Source: Mixta hanseatica (GTDB lineage: Bacteria; Pseudomonadota; Gammaproteobacteria; Enterobacterales; Enterobacteriaceae). Taken from it: a DNA stretch of 64,000 nucleotides. Location of the stretch: contig NZ_CP082904.1 of the NCBI RefSeq assembly GCF_023517775.1, positions 2,108,001-2,172,000 on the forward strand, in the 5' to 3' direction. Shown piece by piece: positions 43,794 to 52,827 of this stretch. How positions within the stretch are numbered: the stretch's first letter is position 1; the number at the start of each line of letters is the position of its first letter. A program made the position numbers and the translations under genes. The notes under the pieces are model-generated. The model saw only the letters and a list, made by a program, of their open reading frames with translations. It was not told the DNA's origin and made no database searches.

Positions 43794-45425
43794 ATGCAAT
43801 TAATGAATCTGTCACCACAGCTCACGCCCGCGCCTAAGCGCCCAATGAAACTCAGTACCCTGGCTACGTTAATGATGGTTGGGGTGATATTTACGGTGCT
43901 GCTTAGCGTTCACCTTCTCTATTTTATTCAGATCGATAATTTCACTCATTCGCATGTGAAAGATAAGGCCTTAGCTGTTGCGCGCACGCTGGCTGAAGAT
44001 CCGCAAATTCAGCGCGGCCTGACCCTGCCCGCTGACCAGGGTATTATCCAGCCTGTCGCCAAAGCGGTGCAAAAGCGTAACGATCTGCTGTTTGTCACCG
44101 TAACCGATATGCAAGGCGTGCGTTATTCACATGCTAATAGCGCTTTAGTTAATAAACGTTTTATTGGCCAGGATCTGCAACCAGCGCTGGCCGGTCATGA
44201 AAACGTCTCGGTTAATCACGGTACGCTGGTTGAAGCCTTACGCGTATTCACACCGGTATTTAATACGCGCCACCAGCAAATCGGCGTGGTAGCGATCGGC
44301 ATCTCCCTTAGCGATGTCACGGCACAAATTAATCGAAGCCGCTGGAATATTTTCTGGACTATTTTGCTGGGCGGTTCGGTAGGCATATTAGGCGTGCTGA
44401 TATTGGTCAGGCGCCTGAAGACGATTCTGCTGGGGCTGGAGCCACATGAGATTTCCAGCCTGTTTGAACAGCGGCAGGCGATTCTTGATTCGGTAAAGGA
44501 AGGCGTCATTGCGGTGGATGCCGATGCGCGCGTGACGCTGATTAATCAGGCCGCGCAGCAGCTGTTGCGGGAAACAGCGATCGAAGCGCCGCTCAGCGGC
44601 GATCGCATCCCTGAGCATTCGCTGATGTTAAGCCATCTGCGGGACGCGCTGCATGACGGCACGGCCCGCTACGATGGAGAACTTAACGTGCAGGGACGCA
44701 TTATGATCAGCAATACGGTGCCGGTGCGCAGTCACAAACGAATTATCGGCGCGGTATGTACCTTCCGCGATAAAACGGAAATCAGCCAGCTGATGCAGCG
44801 TCTCGACGGCATGGTAAACTATGTCGATGCGTTACGTGAACGCTCCCATGAGTTTATGAATAAACTGCACGTTATCCTCGGGCTGCTGCATATGAAAAAC
44901 TATGCCCAGATGGAAGCCTATATATTAAAAACCGCAAATAATTATCAGACCGAGATCGGCTCCCTGTTGCAACGCATTAAGCCGCCGATAATAGCAGGAT
45001 GTTTGTTAAGTAAAATTAACCGGGCATCGGATAAGGGGCATCGCTTAATTCTGAACGAGGCCAGTTATCTGCCTGACAGCGGCAGCGAAAAACAGGTTGC
45101 GGCGCTGGTAAGCATCCTGGGAAACCTGATTGAGAATGCGCTGGAAGCGTTAGACCAGCAGCAGGAAGGCGAAATACATCTGTTGCTGCATTACCAGAAT
45201 GGATGGTTGTCCTGCGAGGTCAGCGATGACGGCCCGGGTATTCCCGCCCCGCTGGCAAGTGCCATTTTCACTAAAGGTTTTTCTTCAAAAGGCGATGAAC
45301 GCGGGATGGGCCTGTTTTTGGTTAAACAGCAAACAGAAAGCCTTGGCGGGAATATTAGCGTCGAATCGGAACCGGGCGTCTATACCCAATTTTTTGTACA
45401 ACTCCCGTGGGATAAAGGAAATTAA
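43794..45425 (+). CDS. dcuS: C4-dicarboxylate sensor kinase DcuS
   Basis: A 543-aa membrane histidine kinase of the CitA/DcuS family sensing fumarate, malate and succinate. It has transmembrane helix 1 at about residues 22-45, a periplasmic PAS (Cache-like) domain with RYSHANSALVNKRFIGQ, and transmembrane helix 2 near 185-205. A cytoplasmic PAS domain follows, then the phospho-acceptor His in RERSHEFMNKLHVILGLLHMK and the HATPase N-box NLIENALEAL with DDGPGI. Length equals E. coli DcuS. It is followed by dcuR 5 bp downstream. ATGs at 43794 and 43803 are both possible starts. Confidence 0.95.
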   Translation: MQLMNLSPQLTPAPKRPMKLSTLATLMMVGVIFTVLLSVHLLYFIQIDNFTHSHVKDKALAVARTLAEDPQIQRGLTLPADQGIIQPVAKAVQKRNDLLFVTVTDMQGVRYSHANSALVNKRFIGQDLQPALAGHENVSVNHGTLVEALRVFTPVFNTRHQQIGVVAIGISLSDVTAQINRSRWNIFWTILLGGSVGILGVLILVRRLKTILLGLEPHEISSLFEQRQAILDSVKEGVIAVDADARVTLINQAAQQLLRETAIEAPLSGDRIPEHSLMLSHLRDALHDGTARYDGELNVQGRIMISNTVPVRSHKRIIGAVCTFRDKTEISQLMQRLDGMVNYVDALRERSHEFMNKLHVILGLLHMKNYAQMEAYILKTANNYQTEIGSLLQRIKPPIIAGCLLSKINRASDKGHRLILNEASYLPDSGSEKQVAALVSILGNLIENALEALDQQQEGEIHLLLHYQNGWLSCEVSDDGPGIPAPLASAIFTKGFSSKGDERGMGLFLVKQQTESLGGNISVESEPGVYTQFFVQLPWDKGN

Positions 45426-45430
45426 GCTTT

Positions 45431-46144
45431 ATGATGAATGTATTAGTGGTCGACGATGATGCGATGGTCGCTGAGCTTAACCGTTGCTACATTGAACAGA
45501 TCCCAGGGTTGACCTGCTGTGGTACCGCATCGACCTTACAGCAGGCCAAAGATCGATTACTACAAATCGAACCGCCTGTAGATCTCATCCTGCTGGATAT
45601 CTACATGCAGCAGGAAAACGGACTGGATCTACTGACAGAGCTACGTCATTCTCACTATCCCGTGGATGTGATTATTATCTCGTCCGCAGCGGATGCAGCC
45701 ACCATCAAAGCATCGCTTAACTATGGTGTGGTCGACTACCTGATCAAACCTTTCCAGTTCTCTCGTTTTGAGGAAGCATTAACCCACTGGCGACAGAAAC
45801 GCTCGCAGATGGATAATCAGCAATATTACCAACAGGCGGAGCTTGATCGCTTAATTCATGGCCGTTCCAACCCCACTGAGCAAAAACGGCTGCCGAAAGG
45901 ATTAACGCCGCAAACATTACGCACCTTATGCCAGTGGATTGATGAGCATCCCGACCGGGAGTTTTCCACCGATGAACTGGCCGCTGAGGTCAATATCTCG
46001 CGCGTCTCCTGTCGTAAATATCTTATCTGGCTGGCGGAAATTAATATTCTGTTCACCACCATTCATTACGGCGCCACCGGCAGGCCAGTTTACCGTTATC
46101 GCCTGCAGGCGGAATATCACTCCCTGCTAAAGCACTATTGCTAA
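45431..46144 (+). CDS. dcuR: Response regulator DcuR
   Basis: A 237-aa response regulator. Its receiver domain carries the acidic pocket VDDDAM, the phospho-acceptor Asp in LILLDIYM near residue 56, and Lys in LIKPFQ. The C-terminal CitB-type HTH is FSTDELAAEVNISRVSCRKYLIWL. It partners DcuS in activating C4-dicarboxylate transport and fumarate respiration genes (dcuB, dctA, frd in E. coli). AAGGA lies upstream. A second in-frame ATG at 45434 is an equally plausible start. A long stem terminator follows. Confidence 0.95.
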   Translation: MMNVLVVDDDAMVAELNRCYIEQIPGLTCCGTASTLQQAKDRLLQIEPPVDLILLDIYMQQENGLDLLTELRHSHYPVDVIIISSAADAATIKASLNYGVVDYLIKPFQFSRFEEALTHWRQKRSQMDNQQYYQQAELDRLIHGRSNPTEQKRLPKGLTPQTLRTLCQWIDEHPDREFSTDELAAEVNISRVSCRKYLIWLAEINILFTTIHYGATGRPVYRYRLQAEYHSLLKHYC

Positions 46145-46151
46145 TACGCGC

Positions 46152-46179
46152 GGCCGGTAAAATTTCCCTTTTACCGGCC
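46152..46179 (+). terminator. Hairpin after dcuR
   Basis: Perfect 11-bp stem GGCCGGTAAAA/TTTTACCGGCC with a 6-base loop directly after dcuR. The T run is short, but A/U-rich stem bases flank it, so termination in either direction is plausible. Confidence 0.65.
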
Positions 46180-46233
46180 TGTCTATAAAGTGCAACCAGG
46201 CACGCCCTGATAAAACCAGTAACTTTATGCCAG

Positions 46234-46575
46234 TCAGTGATTATCCGGCGTAGCGCCTTCAACGACGATACGCGCAAAAAAGGGAAAGGCGCCAAGGGTA
46301 ATCGGGACAATCGCTGCTGTGCTGCCGAGCGTGGTGCCAACCAGTAAACGCGTAAAGGGGATCAGCGCAATCAACAGCACCACAAACGGTAAGGCGCGTC
46401 CGGTGTTAACCAGCACATTGAGCAGCAATGAGACGCTGCGGTTAGGTAAAATGCCCTCTTTACGCGTCAGAAACAGCAGCACGCCGACTGGCAGGCCCAG
46501 CGCTATAGTAAACAGCGCGGCGATTAGCACCATATAGAGGTTTCTCCCGTGGCATTCAGCAGCAACTCCGACTCA
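46234..46575 (-). pseudogene. Remnant of a MetI-type ABC permease
   Basis: Fragment of a methionine-type permease. The 5' part [10 protein letters not shown] (near 46570-46545) is in a different frame from the continuation LYMVLIAALFTIALGLPVGVLL; one lost C in an ACCC context explains the shift. The product then matches MetI to PITLGAFPFFARIVVEGATP and stops at DNH. Compared with E. coli MetI (217 aa) the segment between ARMVE and GATP is deleted and everything after is missing. It cannot encode a working permease. Confidence 0.85.
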
Positions 46576-47040
46576 TAATTTGGGCAATGCTGCCGCTCTC
46601 CACCAGCTGGCCATGCTCCAGCAACGCCGCGCCGTGGCAAATACGTTTCACCACTGCCATTTCATGAGTAATCAGCACGATAGTAATGTTGAGCTTCTGC
46701 TGAATATCGGCCAACAAATCAAGAATCGATCCGGTGGTTTCCGGGTCGAGAGCGCTGGTCGCTTCGTCACACAACAAATAACGTGGCTGCGCCGCCAGCG
46801 CGCGCGCAATACCAACGCGTTGCTTCTGCCCGCCGGAAAGTTGCGATGGCCAGGCGCCAGCGAATGTTTCCAGCCCCACCAGCTGCAACAGCGCGTCTAC
46901 CCGCTGACGCCGTTCTTTCGCGGCAACGCCGGCAATTTCCAGCGGCAAATCGATGTTGTCATGCACATTGCGCGAGTGCAGCAAATTGAAATGCTGAAAT
47001 ATCATGCCCATTTGCTGACGCTGACGGCGACGCCGGGAGC
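46556..47040 (-). pseudogene. Remnant of a MetN-type ABC ATPase
   Basis: Central fragment of a methionine-importer ATPase: from [22 protein letters not shown] through signature LSGGQKQR and Walker [13 protein letters not shown] to [17 protein letters not shown]. The N-terminal ~75 residues with Walker A and the whole C-terminal NIL regulatory domain are gone. Its 5' end is fused to the truncated 2OG-oxygenase gene near 47040, and its 3' end runs into the metI remnant. An ORF from 47155 exists only by reading the oxygenase DNA in the wrong frame. Confidence 0.85.
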
Positions 47041-47917
47041 TGATAAATCGGCACCACCTTATCGAGCTGGGCGCCAAGGAAAAAGGCCATAGAGAGGCGC
47101 TGATGCGCCGCCTGCGGCGATACCACACGATGCACCGTGGCGCGCAGATAGCCATTGGTTGCCAGCTCCAGCAATTCCCCGATATTCACCACGAAGGAAC
47201 CAGGCAGCGGCGACGCGGCAACCCAGTTATCGGGCATCACTTCCACTTCGAGGCCGGGTTGGTCATCCTGCAGCAGCAGCGTCAGGAAGCCGGAATCTTT
47301 ATGGGCGCCAACGCCCTGACGGGATTCGCTATCCGTACGACCGGGATAGCGAATTAGCTTGATGTGTTCATTAGGATAGTCGCCATACAGGTTATCGAAG
47401 GCGTTACGCGGCAGATGTAGCGCTTCGGCAAAAGCGCGCAGCAACTCCAGCGCGACTTGGGTCATCGCCTGCTGCCATTGAGTAAGGATGCTTTGCAGTT
47501 CGGGCAAGGCGGACGGCCATTGATTCGGCCCCTGCATCCGTTGCCAGCTGGGGGAATCGGCGGTTCGGCGGTGATGGGCAACGCTTCCCGCTCGGCGCCG
47601 ATATCAAATTGTTCACGAAAATCGGGCTGGCGGCGGGTGATTTCTACGCCGGCCAGATTGTAACCGCGAAAGTGCGGCGAGTTGGCCATGCTAACTTTTA
47701 GCTTCTCATCCTGCGGCAGGGCAAAAAAAGCGCGCGTAACGCGTTGTACGTTATCTAATAATTCACGATCAATGCCATGATTGATCAGATAAAAGAAACC
47801 GACGTCGCGCGCGGCCTGGCCCAGGTTTTCAAGCAATGCTGTGCGCTCGGCCCCTGCGCCCGATGATAAGTGGGCAAAATTAACGATCGGCAGCGTTAAC
47901 GAATTCAACTTACTCAT
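47041..47917 (-). pseudogene. Frameshifted, truncated 2OG-Fe(II) oxygenase (IPNS-like)
   Basis: An isopenicillin-N-synthase-like dioxygenase gene in two frames. Residues MSKLNSLTLPIVNFAHL to ITAEPPIPP (47917 to about 47550) are in one frame. MQGPNQWPSALPE to [21 protein letters not shown], with iron ligands in HKDSGFLTLL and TVHRVVSP, are in another. Adding one C to a C5 tract (47550-47554) restores IPPSWQRMQGPNQWP. The 3' ~50 codons are replaced by the metN remnant. Such enzymes accompany LLM monooxygenases and MetNI-like importers in sulfur-compound clusters. Confidence 0.85.
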
Positions 47918-48033
47918 TATTAATGACCGGGTTGCAGAGAATAAAACAACATTGCCACTTCGTTAGCTGCTTAACTACGAAGTAATCCTGCTATCAATAT
48001 GCAACCCGTAGAAATGAGTATATTCCGTTGTGC

Positions 48034-49056
48034 TTAGCGCCAGCCCAGCTCAGGCGCGACCTGAGTCAAAATCGCTTCCAGCACGTGCGCGCAATAGTCC
48101 ACGCCCAGCTGGTTAGGGATCGTCAGCAACAGCGTATCCGCTTCGGCGATCGCCTCATCCTGTTTCAGTTGCGCAATCAGTTGTTCCGGCTCTGCGGCAT
48201 AGCTGCGGCCAAAAATTGCCCGCGTTTTCTCATCCAGATAACCCACCTGATCGCCCTCCTGTCTGCTGGCGCCAAAGTAAGCGCGATCCTGTTCGTTAAC
48301 TAACGGGAAAATGCTGCGGCTTACCGAAACCCGCGGTTTGCGTGCATGCCCAGCCTCCAGCCAGGCGGCGCGCCAGGCACGGATCTGCTTAGCCTGCTGA
48401 ATATGAAACGCTTCGCCGGTTTCATCATCCTTCAGCGTGGAGCTCTGCAGATTCATCCCCAGCTTTGCCGCCCAGACCGCGGTGGCGTTGGAACCCGATC
48501 CCCACCAGATACGATCGCGCAGCCCTTCGGAAAAAGGCTCCGGTCGTAACAGCCCCGGCGGATTGGCAAACATCGGCTGCGGATTCGGTTTGGCAAATCC
48601 TTCGCCGCGCAGCACATCAAGCAATACTTCGCTATGACGTCGCCCCATATCCGCGTCGCTTTCCTCTTCCTGCGGCTGATAGCCGAAATAGCGCCAGCCA
48701 TCAATCACCTGCTCTGGCGAACCACGGCTGATGCCCAGCTGCAGGCGGCCGCCGCTGATTAAATCGGCTACGCCCGCCTCTTCCGCCATATAAAACGGAT
48801 TCTCATAGCGCATATCGATCACGCCAGTGCCGATTTCAATACGTCGCGTGCGCGCGCCCACTGCCGCCAGCAAGGGAAACGGCGCGCTAAGCTGACGGGC
48901 AAAGTGATGCACGCGGAAGTAAGCGCCGTCCGCTCCCAGGTCTTCCGCCGCCTCGGCCAGTTCGATCGATTGCTGCAGCGCATCAGCGGCGGTACGCGTT
49001 GCCGACTGGAACGACGGTCCCCAATGGCCAAATGACAGAAATCCAATTTTTTTCAT
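48034..49056 (-). CDS. LLM-class flavin-dependent monooxygenase
   Basis: A 340-aa luciferase-like monooxygenase: TIM-barrel with MKKIGFLSFGHWG at the start, AYFRVHHFARQLSAPFPLLAAVGARTRRIEIGTGVIDMRYENP, SGGRLQLGISRGSPEQVIDG and WWGSGSNATAVWAAKLGMNL. These proteins use FMNH2 supplied by a reductase to oxidise small organic substrates, often sulfonates or related compounds. It appears intact, unlike the oxygenase and metNI remnants downstream that probably formed one operon with it. Specific substrate unknown. Confidence 0.87.
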   Translation of the reverse strand: MKKIGFLSFGHWGPSFQSATRTAADALQQSIELAEAAEDLGADGAYFRVHHFARQLSAPFPLLAAVGARTRRIEIGTGVIDMRYENPFYMAEEAGVADLISGGRLQLGISRGSPEQVIDGWRYFGYQPQEEESDADMGRRHSEVLLDVLRGEGFAKPNPQPMFANPPGLLRPEPFSEGLRDRIWWGSGSNATAVWAAKLGMNLQSSTLKDDETGEAFHIQQAKQIRAWRAAWLEAGHARKPRVSVSRSIFPLVNEQDRAYFGASRQEGDQVGYLDEKTRAIFGRSYAAEPEQLIAQLKQDEAIAEADTLLLTIPNQLGVDYCAHVLEAILTQVAPELGWR

Positions 49057-49178
49057 GCTGTTGCCTTCTGTATAGATGCGGGTTAAGCGGCACGATTAGT
49101 GCGGCTTTTCATCCGTTAACTGTAGCGGCCCGTCAGTTGGAAAGCATCTTCTCTGGCGCGAGGAACAGGATTTTTAGC

Positions 49179-49231
49179 GGTAAAATTTGTTGTACAGCCA
49201 CAGCCTGGCTATCTGTCATGAATATTTGACG
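49179..49231 (+). promoter_or_regulatory. Candidate TyrR boxes upstream of tyrP
   Basis: GGTAAA-N6-TGTACA (49179-49196) matches the TyrR consensus TGTAAA-N6-TTTACA at 10 of 12 positions. TGTCAT-N6-TTGACG (49214-49231) is a weaker match of the kind seen as the weak box at E. coli tyrP, and it overlaps a plausible -35 (TTGACG). Expected effect: tyrosine-dependent repression, phenylalanine activation. Confidence 0.5.
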
Positions 49232-49298
49232 GAGTGTAAAGCTTCCCTTACCCTGCGCGCACGAAGATGAAAGCGGAACCGGACATTCAGGGGAAAGC

Positions 49299-50510
49299 GT
49301 GAAGAACCGCATTTTTGGCAGTATTTTTCTTGTGGCTGGCACCACTATCGGCGCCGGCATGTTGGCGATGCCGTTGGCAGCCGCCGGTATCGGACCCGGC
49401 GTCACCCTGCTGTTGCTGGTCGGACTGTGGGCGTTAATGTGTTATACCGCGCTGCTGCTGGTAGAGGTTTATCAGCACGCCTCAGCGGATACCGGGCTGG
49501 GCACGCTTACCCAGCGTTATCTTGGCCGGCCGGGCCAGTGGCTGACCGGCTTTAGCATGCTGTTCTTGCTGTATGCCCTGACTGCCGCCTATATCAGCGG
49601 CGCGGGCGAATTACTGGCGACCAGCCTGAGCCAGTGGTTCTCTACTGAGATCTCCGCCAGCAGCGGCGTTTTACTGTTTACCCTGGTAGCGGGCAGTATT
49701 GTCTGCGTCGGCACCTCTATGGTGGATATGTTTAATCGCCTGTTATTCAGCGCCAAGATCATTTTGCTGGTAGTGATGCTGGGGCTGATGATGCCGCATA
49801 TCCATCAAACCAACCTGCTGTCGCTGCCGCTGGAGAAAGGCCTGGTGCTGGCCGCCATTCCGGTGATCTTTACCTCGTTTGGCTTTCACGGCAGTGTGCC
49901 CAGCATTATCAGCTATCTGAACGGCGACCTGCGCAAGCTGCGCTGGGTGTTTATCACCGGCAGCGCGATCCCGCTGGTAGCCTATATCTTCTGGCAGCTG
50001 GCGACGCTCGGCGCTATCGATCAAACCGCCTTTAGCGCCCTGCTCGCCAGCCATGCCGGGCTGAATGGCCTGTTACAGGCGATTCGTGAGATTGTCGCTT
50101 CGCCGCACGTTGAGCTGGCGGTGCATCTGTTCGCCGATCTGGCGCTGGCCACCTCCTTTTTAGGCGTATCGCTGGGTCTGTTCGATTATCTGGCTGATAT
50201 CTGCAAGCGTAACGCCAGCGTTACAGGGCGACTGCAAAGTGGACTGATGACCTTTCTGCCGCCGCTGCTGTTTGCTCTTTTCTATCCGCAGGGTTTTGTG
50301 TTGGCGCTGGGCTATGCCGGCGTGGCGCTGGCGGTGCTGGCGCTGATTATTCCCTCTCTGCTGGTATGGCGTAGCCGCCAGCGGCACGGCGCGGCGAATT
50401 ATCACGTCGTGGGTGGCAAACCGGCTCTGCTGTTGGTGTTTCTCTGCGGTATCGGCGTCATCGTCATTCAGCTATTGATGGCGCTGGGCTGGCTGCCGGA
50501 AGTGGGATAA
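49299..50510 (+). CDS. tyrP: Tyrosine-specific permease TyrP
   Basis: A 403-aa proton-coupled aromatic amino acid importer with 11 transmembrane helices, same length as E. coli TyrP and near-identical in [67 protein letters not shown] and [31 protein letters not shown]. It starts with GTG at 49299 behind AGGGGA at 7 bases. A bidirectional terminator separates it from the converging nitroreductase gene. Probable TyrR control upstream. Confidence 0.95.
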   Translation: MKNRIFGSIFLVAGTTIGAGMLAMPLAAAGIGPGVTLLLLVGLWALMCYTALLLVEVYQHASADTGLGTLTQRYLGRPGQWLTGFSMLFLLYALTAAYISGAGELLATSLSQWFSTEISASSGVLLFTLVAGSIVCVGTSMVDMFNRLLFSAKIILLVVMLGLMMPHIHQTNLLSLPLEKGLVLAAIPVIFTSFGFHGSVPSIISYLNGDLRKLRWVFITGSAIPLVAYIFWQLATLGAIDQTAFSALLASHAGLNGLLQAIREIVASPHVELAVHLFADLALATSFLGVSLGLFDYLADICKRNASVTGRLQSGLMTFLPPLLFALFYPQGFVLALGYAGVALAVLALIIPSLLVWRSRQRHGAANYHVVGGKPALLLVFLCGIGVIVIQLLMALGWLPEVG

Positions 50511-50518
50511 GAGATTTA

Positions 50519-50548
50519 ATAAAAAACGGAGGCCTGGCCTCCGTTTTT
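50519..50548. terminator. Bidirectional terminator between tyrP and nitroreductase
   Basis: Stem ACGGAGG/CCTCCGT with a short CCTGG-type loop, A run on the left and T run on the right. Confidence 0.92.
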
Positions 50549-50562
50549 GTCGGGCGTCAGGA

Positions 50563-51303
50563 TTATTTATCCTTGCCGAAGCCCTGTTTTAATAGCGCCG
50601 GCAATACGTCCGGGAAGTAGATGTTTTTATAGTAGTTAGCTACGGTCTGGCTCCAGTTTTCGCCGCCGTCGCGCTTAATATCACGCCAGTGCTGCTCCAG
50701 TTGCTGGTTGAATTCGCCAATTTTCTCAACCATGCCTTCCGTCTGATATTTCTCTTCATGGCGGAACGTCGACATCGGCAGACGCGGCTTCAGATCGGCA
50801 GGACGATCGACATAGCCCAGCGCCAGGCCCACCAGCGGGAAGGTCAGCGGTGGCAGATCGAACAGTTCGATAAACTCCGCCGGGCTTCTTCTCATTCCGC
50901 CAATCGGCACCACACCCAGCCCCTGCGCATGGGCAGCTGCCATGGCAGATGCCAGTGCAATCCCGACGTCGGTGCTGCCGGAAACGATGCTTTCAATACT
51001 TTCATGCGCGATATGCTGCTCATCAATCAGATTCATTGCCTCACGCGTTTTATGCATATCCAGCACAAAGGTGATAAACACCGGCGCCTGTGCGATCCAC
51101 GGCTGGCCGCCCGCCAGCTCGGCGATTTTCGCCCTGGTGGCTTTATCACGCGTAACGATCACCGAAACCTGTTGCGAGTGAACTGAGGTCGGGGCACGGT
51201 AAGCCGCCAGGATAATATTATCCAGAATGTCATCCGGGACGGCTTTATCCAGATAGCTGCGATCGCTGCGGTGATTAATAAGTGTGTCAATTACCGGATT
51301 CAT
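50563..51303 (-). CDS. NADPH-dependent nitroreductase-family oxidoreductase
   Basis: A 246-aa FMN-binding protein of the NfsA/FRP branch of nitroreductases: RSDRSYLDKAVPDDILDNII with the FMN-phosphate-binding Arg, APTSVHSQQVSVIVTRD, AAHAQGLGVVPIGGMRRSP and LPLVGLALGYVD-like segments, and a C-terminal basic stretch RLPMSTFRHEEKY. It probably reduces nitro- or azo-aromatics or flavin using NADPH. It resembles NfsA in length (240 aa) but is not clearly its orthologue. It converges with tyrP. Confidence 0.85.
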   Translation of the reverse strand: MNPVIDTLINHRSDRSYLDKAVPDDILDNIILAAYRAPTSVHSQQVSVIVTRDKATRAKIAELAGGQPWIAQAPVFITFVLDMHKTREAMNLIDEQHIAHESIESIVSGSTDVGIALASAMAAAHAQGLGVVPIGGMRRSPAEFIELFDLPPLTFPLVGLALGYVDRPADLKPRLPMSTFRHEEKYQTEGMVEKIGEFNQQLEQHWRDIKRDGGENWSQTVANYYKNIYFPDVLPALLKQGFGKDK

Positions 51304-51411
51304 GACTTTTCCCTTGTTATAAGATTCCGGCGAAGTGTAGAGGAGCGTGATTCTAGCGGCTTCGCACTCTGTGCCGCCGATGCTGTCAATACGCCCTCCC
51401 TGGCGCGCAAT

Positions 51412-52320
51412 TTACGGCAGTTGCGGCCAAACGCCCGGCCCAATCGGCAGCCCAAGCAGATACCAGACCAGCAGCAGTGCGATCCAAGTGATAAAAAACA
51501 CCAGCGGATAAGGGAATATCAGCACATTGCCGGCGGCACGCAAACCGCGGTTTTCCAGCGAGGTCAGCGCCGCCAGGCGCTCGCCGTTGCCCTCCTGCCA
51601 CTGCGGCAGACGCGGCTCGACGAATTTATCGGTCAGAATTGCGCCGGCGAGAGTTAAAACAATCACCGAGGTGGCCATAAAGAACCAGTTATCAATCACA
51701 CTAACATGCACGGTATCGCTGACCGCTTTTGCCGCTTCGGTGCTGATGCCGGACAGCAGCACATCGGTGGTCACGATAAGCAGGTTGGCGGTAAAACCAG
51801 AGGCAACCCCGGCAATCGCCGCCAGTAGCCCGGCGACGGGATGGCGACCCACCGCCAAAAAGATCAGCGCGCCAAGCGGCGGCATTACCACCAGCGCAGC
51901 ATCAGAGGAGATATGACTGAAAAAAGCGATAAACAGCACCATATAACTGGCATAACGCCGACTGACCCGCGAAGCCAGCTTAACCATCAGCGCCTGCAAC
52001 AGCCCCACCTTCTCCGCCAGACCGGCGCCGATAACCAGCGCCAGAATCGAGCCCAGCGGGGTAAAATTGCTGAAATTTTTAATAATATTCGGCAGGATCC
52101 ACTGTAAACCGGCAATGCTCATTAGGTTATTGACGCGCACCATTTCGCCATTGGTCGGGTTTTTCACCGCCAGATCAAAGCTGCTAATAATGGCGGTGGC
52201 GACCATCAGCACCAGAATCAGATAAACAAACAACAAAAAGGGGTTCGGCACCTTATTGCCGATGCGCTCAATCCAACTGAATACCTTCCCGGGGCTAGGG
52301 TTCTCCGATGTCGCTTCCAT
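51412..52320 (-). pseudogene. abgT: abgT with large in-frame internal deletion
   Basis: p-Aminobenzoyl-glutamate transporter gene reduced from ~510 to 302 codons. Residues 1 to about 262 (KVFSWIERIGNKVPNPFLLF to LENRGLRAAG) match the N-terminal half of AbgT. The sequence then jumps near 51530 to the last ~38 residues (FPYPLVFFITWIALLLVWYLLGLPIGPG), which match the AbgT C-terminus, ending at the native stop. About 210 residues containing much of the transport core are missing. Since the frame is kept, a membrane protein could be made, but it should not transport. It was the third gene of abgABT. Confidence 0.9.
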
Positions 52321-52396
52321 CGTTATGTCCTCGTTTATGTTGTATTTGCATGATGTTCTTTTTTTATCGGTCCGCGCCTGCTGGCGCGGTCGCGGC

Positions 52397-52827
52397 TCAG
52401 TTGGCCAGTTTTGAAGGCTTTACGCCTTCCGGGACAGGACAAATATAAGGTTGCGCGCTGCGTACCCGGGCAGCGCGGTATGCCGTCAGCGCGGCAGACC
52501 AAAATGTTGCAAGTAGCGTGCCATCACCGCCTCCAGCGTGCGGTTCGGAACATAGTCAGAGCAGGCTTTATCAAAGCGCACCGTGAGCTGCGTATCGGTC
52601 ATCAGCGCTGCCCCTTCGGCTACCCTGATCACGCGCTGATAGATTGTCTGCGCCTGGGGCAACTCTGGTGCACGGATCAGATAGAGCACCTCAGCATCCG
52701 CCTGCACTACATTGGGCGATACGCCGCCGCTGTTAGTGACGGCATAGTGCAGACGCGCTTCCGGGACAATATGCTCACGCAGAAAATTCGCGCCGGTATT
52801 CAATCCGCATTCATTGGCCGCCTCCAA
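52397..52827 (-). pseudogene. abgB: abgB remnant
   Basis: Subunit of p-aminobenzoyl-glutamate hydrolase in pieces. The region LNTGANFLREHIVPEARLHYAVTNSGGVSPNVVQADAEVLYLIRAPE through DYVPNRTLEAVMARYLQHFGLP (52827-52486) matches about residues 210-325 of the ~480-aa AbgB. The first ~200 residues are absent, and the end of abgA runs straight into it. After a second deletion only the native C-terminus survives in another frame (QPYICPVPEGVKPSKLAN, stop at 52397). Confidence 0.88.
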
